DNA of 64,000 bases, taken from positions 59,180,439 to 59,244,438 of the forward strand of contig NC_134847.1 in the NCBI RefSeq assembly GCF_965363235.1, in the 5' to 3' direction. A program made the position numbers and the translations under genes. Below, piece by piece: positions 1-9,975 of this stretch (positions are counted from its first letter, which is position 1; each line of letters opens with the position of its first letter). The DNA is from Mytilus galloprovincialis. Lineage: Eukaryota; Mollusca; Bivalvia; Mytilida; Mytilidae. A model generated the notes under the pieces. It saw only the letters and a program-made list of their open reading frames with translations, ran no database searches and was not told where the DNA came from.

Positions 1-5
1 GTAAA

Positions 6-978
6 TTATAAAGCCAAACAAGTACAAAGTTGAAGAACATTGAGGATCCAAAATTCCAAAAGGTTGTGCCAAATACGGCTAAGGTAATCTATTCCTGGGA
101 CATGAAAATCCTTAGTTTTTCGAAAAATTCAAAGTTTTGTAAACAGAAAATTTATTAAAATGACCACATAATTGATATTCATGTCAACACTGAAGTGCTG
201 ACTACTGGGCTGGTGATACCCTTGGGGACGAAACGTCCACCAGCAGTGGCATCGACCCAGTGGTGTAAATAGTTATCAAAAGGACCAGGATTATAATTTA
301 GTACACCAGACGCGCGTTGCATCTACACAAGACTCCTCAGTGACGCTCATATCAAAAAAGTTATAAAGCCAAACAAGTACATAGTTGAAGAGCATTGAGG
401 ATCCAAAATTCCAAAAAGTTGTGCCAAATACGGTTAAGGTAATCTATTCCTGGGACAAGAAAATCCTTTGTTTTTCGAAAAATTCTAAGTTTTGTAAACA
501 GAAAATTTAAAATGACCACATAATTGATATTCATGTCAACACCGAAGTGCTGACTACTGTGATGGTTAAACCCTCGGGGACGAAACGTCCACCAGCAATG
601 GCATCAACCCAGTGATACAAATAGTTATCAAAGGTACCAGGATTATAATTAAGTACGCCAGACGCATGTTTCGTCTACACAAGACTCCTCAGTGACGCTC
701 ATATCAAAAAATTTATAAAGCCAAACAAGTACAAAGTTGATGAGCATTGAGGATCCAAAATTCCAAAAAGTTGTGCCAAATAATGCGAAGGTTATCTATG
801 TGTGGGATAAGAAAATCCTTAGTTTTTCCAAAAATTCAAAGTTTAATAAACAGGAAATTTATAAAAATGACAGAATTATTGATATTCATGTCAACACCGA
901 AGTGTTGACTACTGGGCTGGTGATACCCTCGTGAACGAAACCTCCACCAGCAGTGGCATCGACCCAGTGGTGTTGACC
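6..978 (+). repeat. Tandem ~353-bp interspersed repeat, three units
   Basis: Three head-to-tail copies start at 6, 361 and 713, each opening with TTATAAAGCCAAACAAGTAC. The first two are 355 and 352 bp; the third breaks off after the CGACCCAGTGG motif near 975. Each complete unit carries a GC-rich core (CAGACGCGCGTT), a GACTCCTCAGTGACGCT motif and a CCACCAGCAGTGGCATC motif, in otherwise AT-rich DNA. The same family recurs at 3764-4328 (+), 6928-7290 (-) and, diverged, at 7530-7790. I recognise it from memory as very common in Mytilus genomes; its transposon class is not clear. A partly open frame in the third unit (737-934) is not treated as a gene. Confidence 0.85.
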
Positions 979-986
979 TATTTCTG

Positions 987-1165
987 TATAGTGGGTTATT
1001 TTCGCTGGTGAGAAATTTCTCCATTTTCATTGAATTGGTTATGTGAAATATTTTGGCGGATTAAAAAAAAATATCAATACCTTTGCATCCACACTTTAAA
1101 ATTGGCAGAATTTATTTTGGCGATTTTTTTCTATTTGTGAAAATAATCGAAAATAACCCACTGTA
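987..1165. mobile_element. 179-bp MITE with 18-bp terminal inverted repeats
   Basis: The left end TATAGTGGGTTATTTTCG (987-1004) is the reverse complement of the right end CGAAAATAACCCACTGTA (1148-1165) with one mismatch. The interior is AT-rich and has no coding capacity, the form of a miniature inverted-repeat transposable element. The TA at each tip would fit a TA target duplication, but no empty site is available to prove it. It sits just after the truncated third unit of the preceding tandem repeat. The sequence resembles a MITE I recall as frequent in mussel genomes. Confidence 0.8.
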
Positions 1166-1296
1166 CGGTATGTGTATTGACCAAGGAACAGACCACATTT
1201 TGAAAACTTTACGATTTGAGCATGAGATCAAAAGCAAGTGACAATGACTGACTGAGAAGGTCTCCGCTTTGATAACATCCATATACACTTCTTAAT

Positions 1297-1894
1297 AAAA
1301 TTGAGAATGGAAATGGGGAATGTGCCAAAGAGACAACAACCCGACCATAGAAAAAAAAACAACAATCTAGATGAAAGAATTGATAGCTATTTAATAGTCA
1401 GTTCGAATTTTGTGATGTGCTGCAATAAGTGAAATGTGTTAAAATGGTAAAACCAGTGTGATAACATTTTATAACCACCTATTCAAAATATGATGGAGCC
1501 ATTCAATTGCTTCTTAAAGTATGTCCATGAGTGTTTGACAAAAAAGTAAAATCACAAAAATACTGAACTCCGAGGAAAATTCAAACAGAAAGGCCCGAAA
1601 CAAACGGCAAAATAAAAAGAAAAAACAATGTTCTCAATGATGTGCTACAATTTATAAAAAAACAACCTTGATTTGCAGTAGTGTTTTATATACAGTTAAA
1701 AATTTGTGCCTTTAGGAATGTCACTTTCAAGGCTTCTGTAAGATGGAAAGAAAACTATACAGGGGCCAAATGAAGGACGCCTCCGGGTGCGGGAATTTCT
1801 CGCTGCATTGAAGACCTATTGGTGACCTTCTGCTGTCTGTTCTGTGGTCGGGTTGTTGTCTCTTTGACACATTCCCCATTTCCATTCTCAATTG
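1297..1894. mobile_element. 0.6-kb element with ~53-bp inverted ends
   Basis: 1297-1350 (AAAATTGAGAATGGAAATGG onward to CCGACCATAG) is the reverse complement of 1842-1894 with only a few differences, so the ~600-bp interval is bounded by inverted arms. The right arm continues inward into a longer mussel-type repeat (about 1738-1894, with GACGCCTCCGGGTGCGGGAA). Inside, 1545-1630 is a reverse-oriented copy of another dispersed repeat seen at 2275-2365 and 11265-11345. This may be a non-autonomous DNA element or two opposed copies of one repeat; the unequal inner extension favours the latter. No protein-coding potential is visible. Confidence 0.65.
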
Positions 1895-3429
1895 TATTCG
1901 ATAGGATGAGATGAGACAAATATATTTAAAAATCCAAAAATATTACAAATAACATCCATTAGATGTTCAACTGAAATTAGTCTTCACATTTGTATTTATT
2001 TTTGAAAGTTTTATTCAATATTTCCAAAAGAGCTTAAAAACTTCTCTAATTAGTGTAAAACTACATACACAGCGAAAATAGCTATTTAATGTACAAATTT
2101 TCAGAATAGTTTGTATATGGAATATTTATTTTTTACTCAATGAGTGCTTGGAAATGTTTGTTATATAATTAAGCTATATAAACTAGGGTTTCATTTCATT
2201 GAATATCCAGTAAATTTTAACATAACTCTGTTAAAAGTCTCCCATTCCAGAAGCACTGACACTATATTAGTTTCATGTGTTTGAGCTTTTGATTTTGCCA
2301 CTTGATTAGGAACTTTCCTTTTTGAATTTTCCTCAGAGTTCAGTAATTTTGCGATTTTACTCTTTTCAAAGACACACAATCTAATCACAGATCTCAGGAT
2401 TATCATTTTACACCATACAGGAACATCACCTATTTCAAAAGATTCATAAATGTACACTTTGAGAATTCTTCAGTGCTTCATCGATATTTTGATCGGAATC
2501 ACAGTAACAAAACTTAGAGATTTTGATTTCAATATGAGTAATAGTTCTAGAGGAGAAATGTTTTGAAAATTAGACCTATCGACTCCTTTTATGCCCTTCG
2601 ATGCCTTACTGAACTTTTATCAAGACTAAAGTAACAACAATTGACAAGTATATTATAAGGAATTTCAGCATGGTTTGATTTGATTTCACTTTTAGTTTAT
2701 CTGTTCTTTAATACAAAAGTCAAAACTTATTTCTAATAGTTTTTCAATGTTTTTGGCCTCCGCTGGCAGTAATTCTAAATTTGGATCAACAACATTTAAA
2801 ACAATCTTCCACAGAAACATATCTATCATGTTAGGTTGCAATTGTTTCAGTGGTATTTGAGAAGTGCTTTGGAAATCAGACCAATTGAAGAATTTTGAAA
2901 CCCCTTGTAGATATATTTGACTTTCATTAAGACTAACGTTACAACACGTGGTAAATACTATCTAAGCATCTTTGCAAAATTTAAAAATATCTAAGAAGTT
3001 TTGCGTCACATCCAGGCAATATTTTGTTTTAACAGAACCAAAGCAACAATACTTGGTCAATACCTTCTAAGGAACGTACCTTCTAGATTTGCTTCAATCT
3101 CAATTCATCTGTTCTATTTAATAAAACATACACGATTCCCATTAGGTATGAATATAAGCTGTGACTTTCACTGCTGGCAGTTTTGAATACCAGTATCTGA
3201 TCAGGATCCAGTTACAATTTTGCTAAGGACCTGTACAGAAACATGTCTCTCAATATTGGTTCAGCATTATTTATGAAGTTTGTTCAGCCGATCAGAAATT
3301 AAAAAAGGTCATGGTGACCATGGTTTTAACAAAATGAAATTATAATGAATGCACCAGTGGTCCTTATGAAAAATTAATTAATTGATTTTTTTTGTGTTAA
3401 ACGCAAGTTTCAACACTTTTTACTATTTC
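1895..3429. other. AT-rich intergenic DNA with diverged repeat fragments
   Basis: No credible gene is seen. 2275-2365 holds a copy of the short dispersed repeat also present at 1545-1630 (inverted) and 11265-11345. 2600-3330 contains two loosely similar blocks (each with a TTTCACTTT/ATCTGTTC segment followed by a CAGAAACAT segment) that resemble blocks at 8370-8510 and 9510-10000, suggesting an old degenerate repeat family. Confidence 0.5.
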
Positions 3430-3763
3430 ATAGCTACCCTTTGTGTTGGTGGAGGTAGCCACAATTCCCAGCGATTTCTCTAACCTCACCAGGAAAACGT
3501 GTATTCCACTAAATATATATAAATTGGAGTCTGCCACGTGCTATATACGGGGTTTCAATGTCAATTGTTATGTAGTTGACCGTTAAGTAGCAGACACATG
3601 TGCAACATGTGGTGCAGGATCTGCCTACCTTTTCGGAGCACCTATGATATCCCCAGTTTTCGGTGGGATCCGTGTTGCGATTCTTTAGTTTTCTATGTTA
3701 TAGAAATGTCATGTACCTAGTCAGGAATATGGCAGCTGTTATCAAAAAGTTCGTTTCTATGTA
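3430..3763 (+). repeat. Dispersed mussel-type repeat, plus orientation
   Basis: The stretch from about 3590 to 3700 (ACATGTGGTGCAGGATCTGC, then TTTTCGGTGGGATCCGTGTT and TTCTTTAGTTTTCTATGTT) is closely matched in reverse complement at 8930-9040. It is a non-coding interspersed repeat, and the two opposed copies flank the NHL-like gene region at a distance. 3430-3590 also looks repeat-like, but I cannot pair it within this window. Confidence 0.65.
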
Positions 3764-4328
3764 TGTAAATAAACTCATCATAGATACCAGGACTGAAATT
3801 TTATATTTACGTCAGACGCGCGTTTCGTTTACAAAAGACTCATCAGTGACGCTTGAATCAAAAAATGTTAAAAAGGCCAAATAGAGTACGAAGTGAAGAG
3901 CATTGAGGACCAAACATTTCTAAAGGTTTTGCCAAATACAGCTAAGGTAATCTATTCCTGAGGTAGAAAAGCCTTAGTATTTCAAATATTGAAAGTTTTG
4001 TTAACATAAATTTATAATTATAAACATATCGATGATAATTCATTTCAGCACAGAAGAGCTGACTACTGGGCTGGTGATACCCTCGGGGAATTAAAACACC
4101 GCCAGCAGTGGCATCGACCAAGTGGTTGTAAATAATCTCATCATAGATACCAGGGCTGACATTTTATATCTACGCCAGACGCGCGTTTCGTCTACAAAAG
4201 ACTCATCAGTGACGCTTGAATCAAAAAATGTTAAAAAGGCCAAATAGAGTACGAAGTTAAGGAGCATTGAGGACCAAAAATTCGTAAACGTTTTGCCAAA
4301 TACAGCTAAGGTAATCTATTTCTGAGGT
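3764..4328 (+). repeat. Two tandem units of the ~360-bp CAGACGCGCG repeat
   Basis: Units begin at 3764 and 4127 (period 363) with TGTAAATAA(A/T)CTCATCATAG. The second is cut off at about 4328. Both hold CAGACGCGCGTTTCGT(C/T)TAC and GACTCATCAGTGACGCTTGA. Same family as 6-978 but a different subfamily: it differs at diagnostic bases and reads GGACCAAA where that one has GGATCCAAA. Confidence 0.8.
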
Positions 4329-4740
4329 TGCGAATTTTTATTGTAATTCTGATCGGATATTTTTTTGTGTCTTCAGTTTGTGGTAATGATTCTCTTTTTT
4401 CTTTTCTATTCGACGTATGTAAAGGTATAAATAATCAATCACCAAGTTTATTTGTATGATTTTAGTTTAAAGCACCTATATGTGCACAGGATTTATTTGT
4501 TTGATTTGGAAGAAAGGCCGACATACTTAGTTGCACATGTACTAACACAATTATATATATCAATATTATTTATGTAGCGTTGATACATTCGTGGGCAGAC
4601 ACACAGTTCGAATTACTATAATTAAGCTTTTTTTTTGTACTGTCCTAAATTAATTTTAGTTATTCGTTGTTATTCAATCTGTAGTTAATGTGTCGAAATG
4701 TACTATTATATTATTTATATATGAATTTCTCATTTAGGGA
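4329..4740. other. AT-rich intergenic DNA, nothing recognised
   Basis: No open frame of note, repeat pair or RNA gene is visible in this stretch. Confidence 0.4.
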
Positions 4741-4747
4741 GTTCTTT

Positions 4748-4837
4748 CATTTATTTGTACTATATTCCCTTCATGTACATTTATTTGTACTATATTCCCT
4801 TCATGTACATTTTTTTGTACTATATTCCCTTCATGTA
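4748..4837 (+). repeat. 30-bp minisatellite, three copies
   Basis: CATTTATTTGTACTATATTC followed by CCTTCATGTA is repeated at 4748, 4778 and 4808 with one substitution (TTT for TTA) in the third. A single counterpart unit is present at 12058-12086, so the expansion is local to this copy of the surrounding repeat. Confidence 0.9.
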
Positions 4838-5170
4838 ATGTTGTCATTTTAGCGGTGTACTTAACCTTGCCATAAAGCGCAAGGTTTGGCTAGCCACAAA
4901 ACAATGTTCAGCCTTCCATTTTTCTTAAAATGTCCTGTACCAAAGTCAGCAATATGACAGTTGTTATCTAATAGTTCGTTTCTATGTATATTGCATTATC
5001 GTTTGTTTTTTTGTTGCACTTTGGTGTTCTGTTCCGTTGTTCTCCTCTTAAAGATGATGTGTTTCCCTCGATTTTAGTTTGTAACCCAGATTTATTTTCT
5101 CTCAATCGATTTATGACTTTTGAACAGCGGTATACCGCTGTTGCTTTAATCTACAGATATTGACAACAAC
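4838..5170 (+). repeat. Dispersed ~350-bp repeat with 20-bp palindrome
   Basis: This segment is collinear with 12087-12400: ATGTCATTTTAGCGG, CCATAAAGCGC, AGGTTTGGCTAGCCA, AATATGACAGTTGTTAT, GATGTGTTTCCCTCG and CTCAATCGATTTATGACTTT occur in the same order in both. At 5123-5142 it contains the perfect palindrome AACAGCGGTATACCGCTGTT, which is decayed in the other copy. It is a mussel-type interspersed repeat of unknown class. It has no coding sequence that I believe. Confidence 0.8.
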
Positions 5171-5235
5171 AATGAGATAGATCCAGAAACTTAAATTATA
5201 ACAAATGATTAAACTTGATTTTCCCATTGTGAACA

Positions 5236-5241
5236 TTTATT
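5236..5241 (-). terminator. Candidate polyadenylation signal for the NHL-like gene
   Basis: TTTATT on the plus strand reads AATAAA on the minus strand, about 115 nt downstream of the stop codon of the NHL-like gene. The placement is plausible, but the hexamer is common by chance in such AT-rich DNA. Confidence 0.4.
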
Positions 5242-5354
5242 GCCTCATCTTAAGTGTTCTGTGTGATGCTTTTTGACAAATTCCAGCTTACTCTGTATAT
5301 GATCACTGATAATTATTGTATCAAGTCATTATAATATATACATAGGTAGTAACT

Positions 5355-6296
5355 TCATTTTGCAGATTCCAAACTGAGTTGAAATTTATATATTCGGGCT
5401 TTTGTATTTGAGTCATCAAAGAAGTCACCATTTCCCATATAAAGAATATGATGCTGTTCTGTTGTGGTTATAGCAAGAGTAGTAGGGTATGATATACCTA
5501 TCATGATCGTGTCCAAATATGTCAATAGTTGACCGCTCTTATTCAGCAAATGCAGGGCATGTCCATGGAAATCTGAAACAATAACACTCTCAGAAGCTGT
5601 AGATGCTATATGATAAGGCGTAAAGAGCAACTTACTGATATCTGGATTGCCAGTGTATTTGGCTTTTACACTTTTATCAGAATCAAGTATAACAACTCTT
5701 CCTCCAACTGCTTTACACAACAAATCTGCACAAAAAATGGTATCATTGCAGGTAGTAATATGACGAGGATAAATGAACAATGGTTTATTGACATCATCGC
5801 TTTCTATAACATCTAGGTGATTTCCATCAATATCCATAATAAATATTGCTCTCCTTCCAATAAAACTGGAAAGATCTGGTACGCTCATATTATAAAAATC
5901 AATAATCACATCTTCAACAGCACCTATCAGAACTTTGTTGTCAGTTGTAAAATGGACGCAGAGTGGCATCAGAGGTTCAACACAGTATTTTGAGTCTGAT
6001 ATCTTCCTAGAACCGTGCATTACTTGTTTCAACCTTGATGTGTTTGAAACAATTAACAGATCGTTGAATGGAGATATAGCAGTTTCCTTCACTTCAAGGT
6101 TAAATCCATCTGTGACCTTTATCTTGTTCCCCTTCAATTTCACTTTCTGTAAAGCCTTTGACGTGGCAAAAAAATTAGCAAATAAACCTTTGTGTACTTT
6201 CCCCGATCCTATCCATAGTGAATCATCAGTACCAACTGACAAACTATTAACTCTGCAGAATGTTGTTAAATACTCTTCCGAAACGGTTAACTCCAT
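5355..6296 (-). CDS. NHL-type beta-propeller protein (TRIM C-terminal-like)
   Basis: An uninterrupted 313-residue frame in AT-rich DNA, so it is unlikely to be chance. The protein is a run of beta-strand-rich blocks of about 40 residues that look like NHL/beta-propeller blades: residues ~20-60 (SLWIGSG), ~66-110 (ISPFNDLLIVSN), ~110-160, ~176-215 (YPRHITTCNDTIFCADL, GGRVVILDSD), ~226-262 (FTPYHIASTASESVIVSDF, HALHLLNKSGQ) and ~268-306. This resembles the C-terminal substrate- or RNA-binding propeller of TRIM2/3/56/71-like proteins, a family greatly expanded in bivalves. There is no RING, B-box or coiled coil, and no signal peptide or membrane segment. The start is the ATG at 6296, with an in-frame TAG four codons upstream, so any N-terminal domains would need a separate upstream exon; I found none. 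It could be a stand-alone propeller gene, a last exon, or a retained fragment of a TRIM gene. No frameshift is seen. Confidence 0.78.
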   Translation of the reverse strand: MELTVSEEYLTTFCRVNSLSVGTDDSLWIGSGKVHKGLFANFFATSKALQKVKLKGNKIKVTDGFNLEVKETAISPFNDLLIVSNTSRLKQVMHGSRKISDSKYCVEPLMPLCVHFTTDNKVLIGAVEDVIIDFYNMSVPDLSSFIGRRAIFIMDIDGNHLDVIESDDVNKPLFIYPRHITTCNDTIFCADLLCKAVGGRVVILDSDKSVKAKYTGNPDISKLLFTPYHIASTASESVIVSDFHGHALHLLNKSGQLLTYLDTIMIGISYPTTLAITTTEQHHILYMGNGDFFDDSNTKARIYKFQLSLESAK

Positions 6297-6927
6297 ATAA
6301 ATCTATAATAGTTGCTTACAGTTTGCTCAAATATACAGTACTAGTAACCATACCATTTTATCATCATAACAAGTATCTAGTTATGTTTGTATAGACGTTA
6401 TTTCTGTAGCAGGAGGTGTATGTAAATGACATACCAAGTAAAAAATACTTCACCGTTCTGCTTAACTGACATTCAGAAAAATCAATGAGACGTGAAATGA
6501 AGAAAATAATATAATGTAGCAAATCAGCTACACATTATTGACGTCAGAATCATGTATTGATTCATTCACAGAAACAGTTCATGAATTGATCGATAAAATT
6601 GAGTTAAATTGAACACCAATGGAACCTTAAGTTATTATTCAAATACCGAAGACCTTTTGAAATATTTGAAATAAAAAAAGTTATATTCTGTGTTTTTTGT
6701 GTGTTTGTCTTTTTCTATTTCAGTCGTGGCGTTGTCAGTTTATTTTTCAGACAATATTTTTTAATAAATCAAATTCAAATTGTGCATGTATGATTCCAAA
6801 GAAACAACAGTCAACAAAGGAACAAAATGGTATCGAGGTAATTTCCAAGGTATTCAAAACCTACCAAAAACTATTATGTTTAGTTAGCAATAAAAGATTA
6901 CATATTATACCGTATAAAACAATTTAA
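6297..6927. other. Upstream flank of the NHL-like gene
   Basis: AT-rich and without a recognisable exon. About 6690-6760 (TGTGTTTGTCTTTTTC, then CGTGGCGTTGTCAGTTT) is a fragment of a common mussel repeat; a related segment lies in reverse at 8880-8920. No clear TATA box was assigned. Confidence 0.4.
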
Positions 6928-7290
6928 CCACTGGGTCGATGCCACTGCTGGTGGAGTTTTAATTACCCGAGGGTATCACCAGCCCAGTAGTCAGCTCTTC
7001 TGTGCTGAAATGAATTATCATCGATATGGTAATAATTATAAATTAACTGTTTACAAAACGTTTGAATGTTTTGAAATACTAAGGATTTTTTGTACCTAAG
7101 GAATAGATTACCTTAGCTGTATTTGGCAAAACTTTTAGGAATTTTGGTCCTCAATGGTTTTCAACCTCGTACTTTATTTGGCCTTTTAAACTTTTTTGGA
7201 TTCGAACGTCACTGATGAGTATTTTGTAGACGAAACGCGCGTCTGTCGTAATTTCAAAATTAAATCCTGGTATCTATGGTGAATTTATTT
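6928..7290 (-). repeat. CAGACGCGCG-family repeat, minus orientation
   Basis: From CCACTGGGTCGATGCCACTG to CCTGGTATCTATGGTGAAT this is the reverse complement of one unit of the family at 3764-4328, including GACGAAACGCGCGTCTG and CACTGATGAGT. Together with the plus-strand units at 3764-4328 it brackets the NHL-like gene as an inverted pair about 2.6 kb apart. Confidence 0.8.
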
Positions 7291-8879
7291 ATTAACAGAG
7301 AAAATCAGAAGCCTTATTTACCCTGTCGATCGTCTTTTCTTATACATGCGATTGTCGTTTGATACCTCGATTTGCTATTTTTTGGATCAATTTGCAATTC
7401 GAAAATCAGTTAACTACTGCAACCTAATTTTAAGTCAATAATCAACAACGAAAAATGACCAACAACAACCAATGAAATCCTGACATAATAAGCTCCCTCT
7501 TTTCTGTTGCAGTAAATTTTAAAGTCATCAAAGATCCAGGCCTATAATTTGGTACGCTTACCCGCGTTACGTCTACACAAGACTGAGATTATCATTAGTG
7601 ACGATCGAAACAGTTTAGAAACCTAAACAAATATGAAAAGGAAGATATTTGAAAATATATATTTATAGAAAATCAAGGAAGGCGTCCGAAATACGACTAA
7701 GGCAGTATATGTATATGTCTGGGTTAAAAAAACCTTAGTGCCGAAGGACTCAACTATCAACCTGTTGGCGGATTATTTAATACTATTTAGATACATACCT
7801 ATACGAAAAACTGATCAAATCAACTGAACGTAAAAATTATTTTTTCAAATACTAGTATGCATATCCTTAATTGCTGGTATTCTATCATTAGTTACAGATG
7901 AACAGATTATGATAACTGCCTTCCTCATATCACAAATATTAGCAGAACATGACATAGCCATGTTAAATCATGGTTACGGGAAGACGGGATGGAAAAAGGT
8001 TAAAAAAGAATATTCTGCAATTGGTAAAATATCATAAATCGCTAATATGATACATGTATAAAACACAAAATAAGAAACCAGGACCAGTTCATTTGTATAA
8101 AATCGTAGAACATGTTAATAAACTTATCATAGATATCAGGCTCGAAATGTTGGCAGACGCGAATTTGTCTACAAAGAGCGCACTCAGAATTAGAATATTA
8201 GGAATTTTACTATAAAAACTGTCCGTCAAAGTTACTGCACAGAAATAATAAGAAAAAAAATACTGTCGAAAATACAACAAAAAAATATTATCAAAACGTG
8301 TCGATAACAAGTGCAATGATTTAGAAAAGAAACGTTGTTACTTTAAAAAGACCAATTGATCAATATTTCTTATTCGTTCTTATTTCACTTTATCTGTTCA
8401 TTAACCCAAAGCAAAATATATAATTTCTCATATGGTTTTTAATGAAGTTGACATCAGCTGTGACCATTTCCCATCAGCATCTGATAAACACTTGTCTAGG
8501 AAAATATCCCGGAATTTTGGCAGCAAATTGTTAAGTTGTTCAAGAGAAAAATCGTTGAACAACTGACAACTTGAAAGTATAAAGAAACTAAGGTTTCAAC
8601 TCCCTCAGGCAAAGTTGACCTTAGATGAATTTGGCTATTTGTTTTATGTATTTTGGTCATATAGCTCTTCAACTGTTTCGGTACTTATACATCTCTCAGA
8701 TTTAAAATGTTTGGCTCTGAGCTTTCCTGATGAAGATCAATCCACAAAAAAAAAAACGCTACGGACGCGTGAAATTATTAAGGTAGCACAATACAAAGAT
8801 TTTTTACTTCCAATCACTAACCTTTAAAATACTGTAACTTTCTTATGAATGCAAAGAAAATAATAAAAGAGGTATATAA
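7291..8879. other. Intergenic DNA with decayed repeat copies
   Basis: 7530-7790 is a strongly diverged plus-strand copy of the ~353-bp family (GTCTACACAAGACT, ATACGACTAAGGCAGTATAT, AAACCTTAGT in the expected order). 8110-8210 is a further fragment (AATAAACTTATCATAGATAT, CAGACGCGAATTTGTCTAC). 8370-8510 resembles the degenerate blocks at 2690-2850. No gene is seen. Confidence 0.5.
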
Positions 8880-9065
8880 ACGCCATGGCTAAAAATGAAA
8901 AAGACAAACAGAAAAACAATAGTAAACATGACACAACATAGAAAACTAAAGAATAAACAATACGAACCCCACCAAAAACTAGGGGTGATCTCAGGTGCTC
9001 CGGAAGGGTAAGCAGATCCTGCTCCACATGTGGCCCCCGTCGTGTTGCTTATGTGATTACAAAAT
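8880..9065 (-). repeat. Dispersed mussel-type repeat, minus orientation
   Basis: The central part (AACCCCACCAAAAACTAGGG, GGTGCTCCGGAAGGGTAAGC, AGATCCTGCTCCACATGTGG) is the reverse complement of 3600-3700. The 5' part (CCATGGCTAAAAATGAAAAA) matches the family segment seen in part at 6690-6760. Non-coding. Confidence 0.7.
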
Positions 9066-9975
9066 TTTAATCCGGTAAATAGTCTATTTCGGTAAGTCAC
9101 CATCATGAAAGGGAAGGGAATTGTAGTGACGACGTAAGGAACATATCCGATATCATTTGTGAAACGGTTATTCCATAACGGTCAACCAACTCGTGATGGC
9201 GTCCGTAAAATTGACGAAGGGATGATTTCAACTTCAGTAATTGTTGCATAATACTAACATTCCATTTATGTGAAAGAGTAATCTGTTAGCTATCCAAAAC
9301 TACCACTTTTATAAATATTCAAGCACTATTAAGAAAGTTACAGCATTTTAAAACTTGGGAGTTGGAGTTATAAAATCTTTGTATTGTGCTACCTTAAACG
9401 TGTTGTTTTCCATTTTAGACCCTTTTTGAGGCTCCTTAAAGTCTTACTAGTTTTGTACTTTCATCAACAATTTCTTGGTATATACAATATACCGAACATT
9501 TCTGCATGTTTTGTTTTATTTCATTTTATCTTTTTTTTTTAAAGAAAAGCAAAATATACCTCATGATGTGTTTTGCACTTTGACATCAATTGGGAGCCAC
9601 ACTGAATTTTCAATCTCCATCAAAGTAACAACACTTGTAGTAGTCATTCGCAGAAACATATCTGGAAAATTAAAATTTATTTTCTACAGGCGTTCTTAAG
9701 ATGACAAATTGGACACTTAATCCTTGGACGAGGCATTTGACTTTTAATTTGGTCTAAAGTACCAATACTTGATTAGTTTCTTCGAATGGGCATTTATGAA
9801 TGGTTTGTTTTCATTTCACTTTATGTAAAAAAAAAACCGCAAAGGTTAAAAGGAATTCCCATCAGGTTTAAATATAACTTTGACATCCACAGGTGGCCAT
9901 TTTGAATTGCTGATCAGCGCCAAAGTAAAGAAACATATTGAAGACTTTCACATAAACATACCTGTCGAGTTTAAT
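9066..9975. other. Intergenic DNA with degenerate repeat blocks
   Basis: No gene is visible. 9340-9410 contains AAAATCTTTGTATTGTGCTACCTTAA (split here only for description), the reverse complement of 8778-8803, so 8778-9400 is framed by a short inverted pair. 9510-9700 and 9800-9975 repeat the pattern TTTCA(C)TTTAT, AAAGCAAAATAT or similar, a GACATC motif, then CAGAAACAT or CATAAACAT, matching old blocks at 2690-3330. Confidence 0.45.

Noticed and set aside
737..934. 65-residue open frame in the third ~353-bp unit
   Set aside because: It begins at TTG, is part of an interspersed repeat, and the same frame is broken in sister copies.
2191..2457. 88-residue minus-strand frame
   Set aside because: Its central part is the short dispersed repeat also found at 1545-1630 and 11265-11345, so it is repeat-derived.
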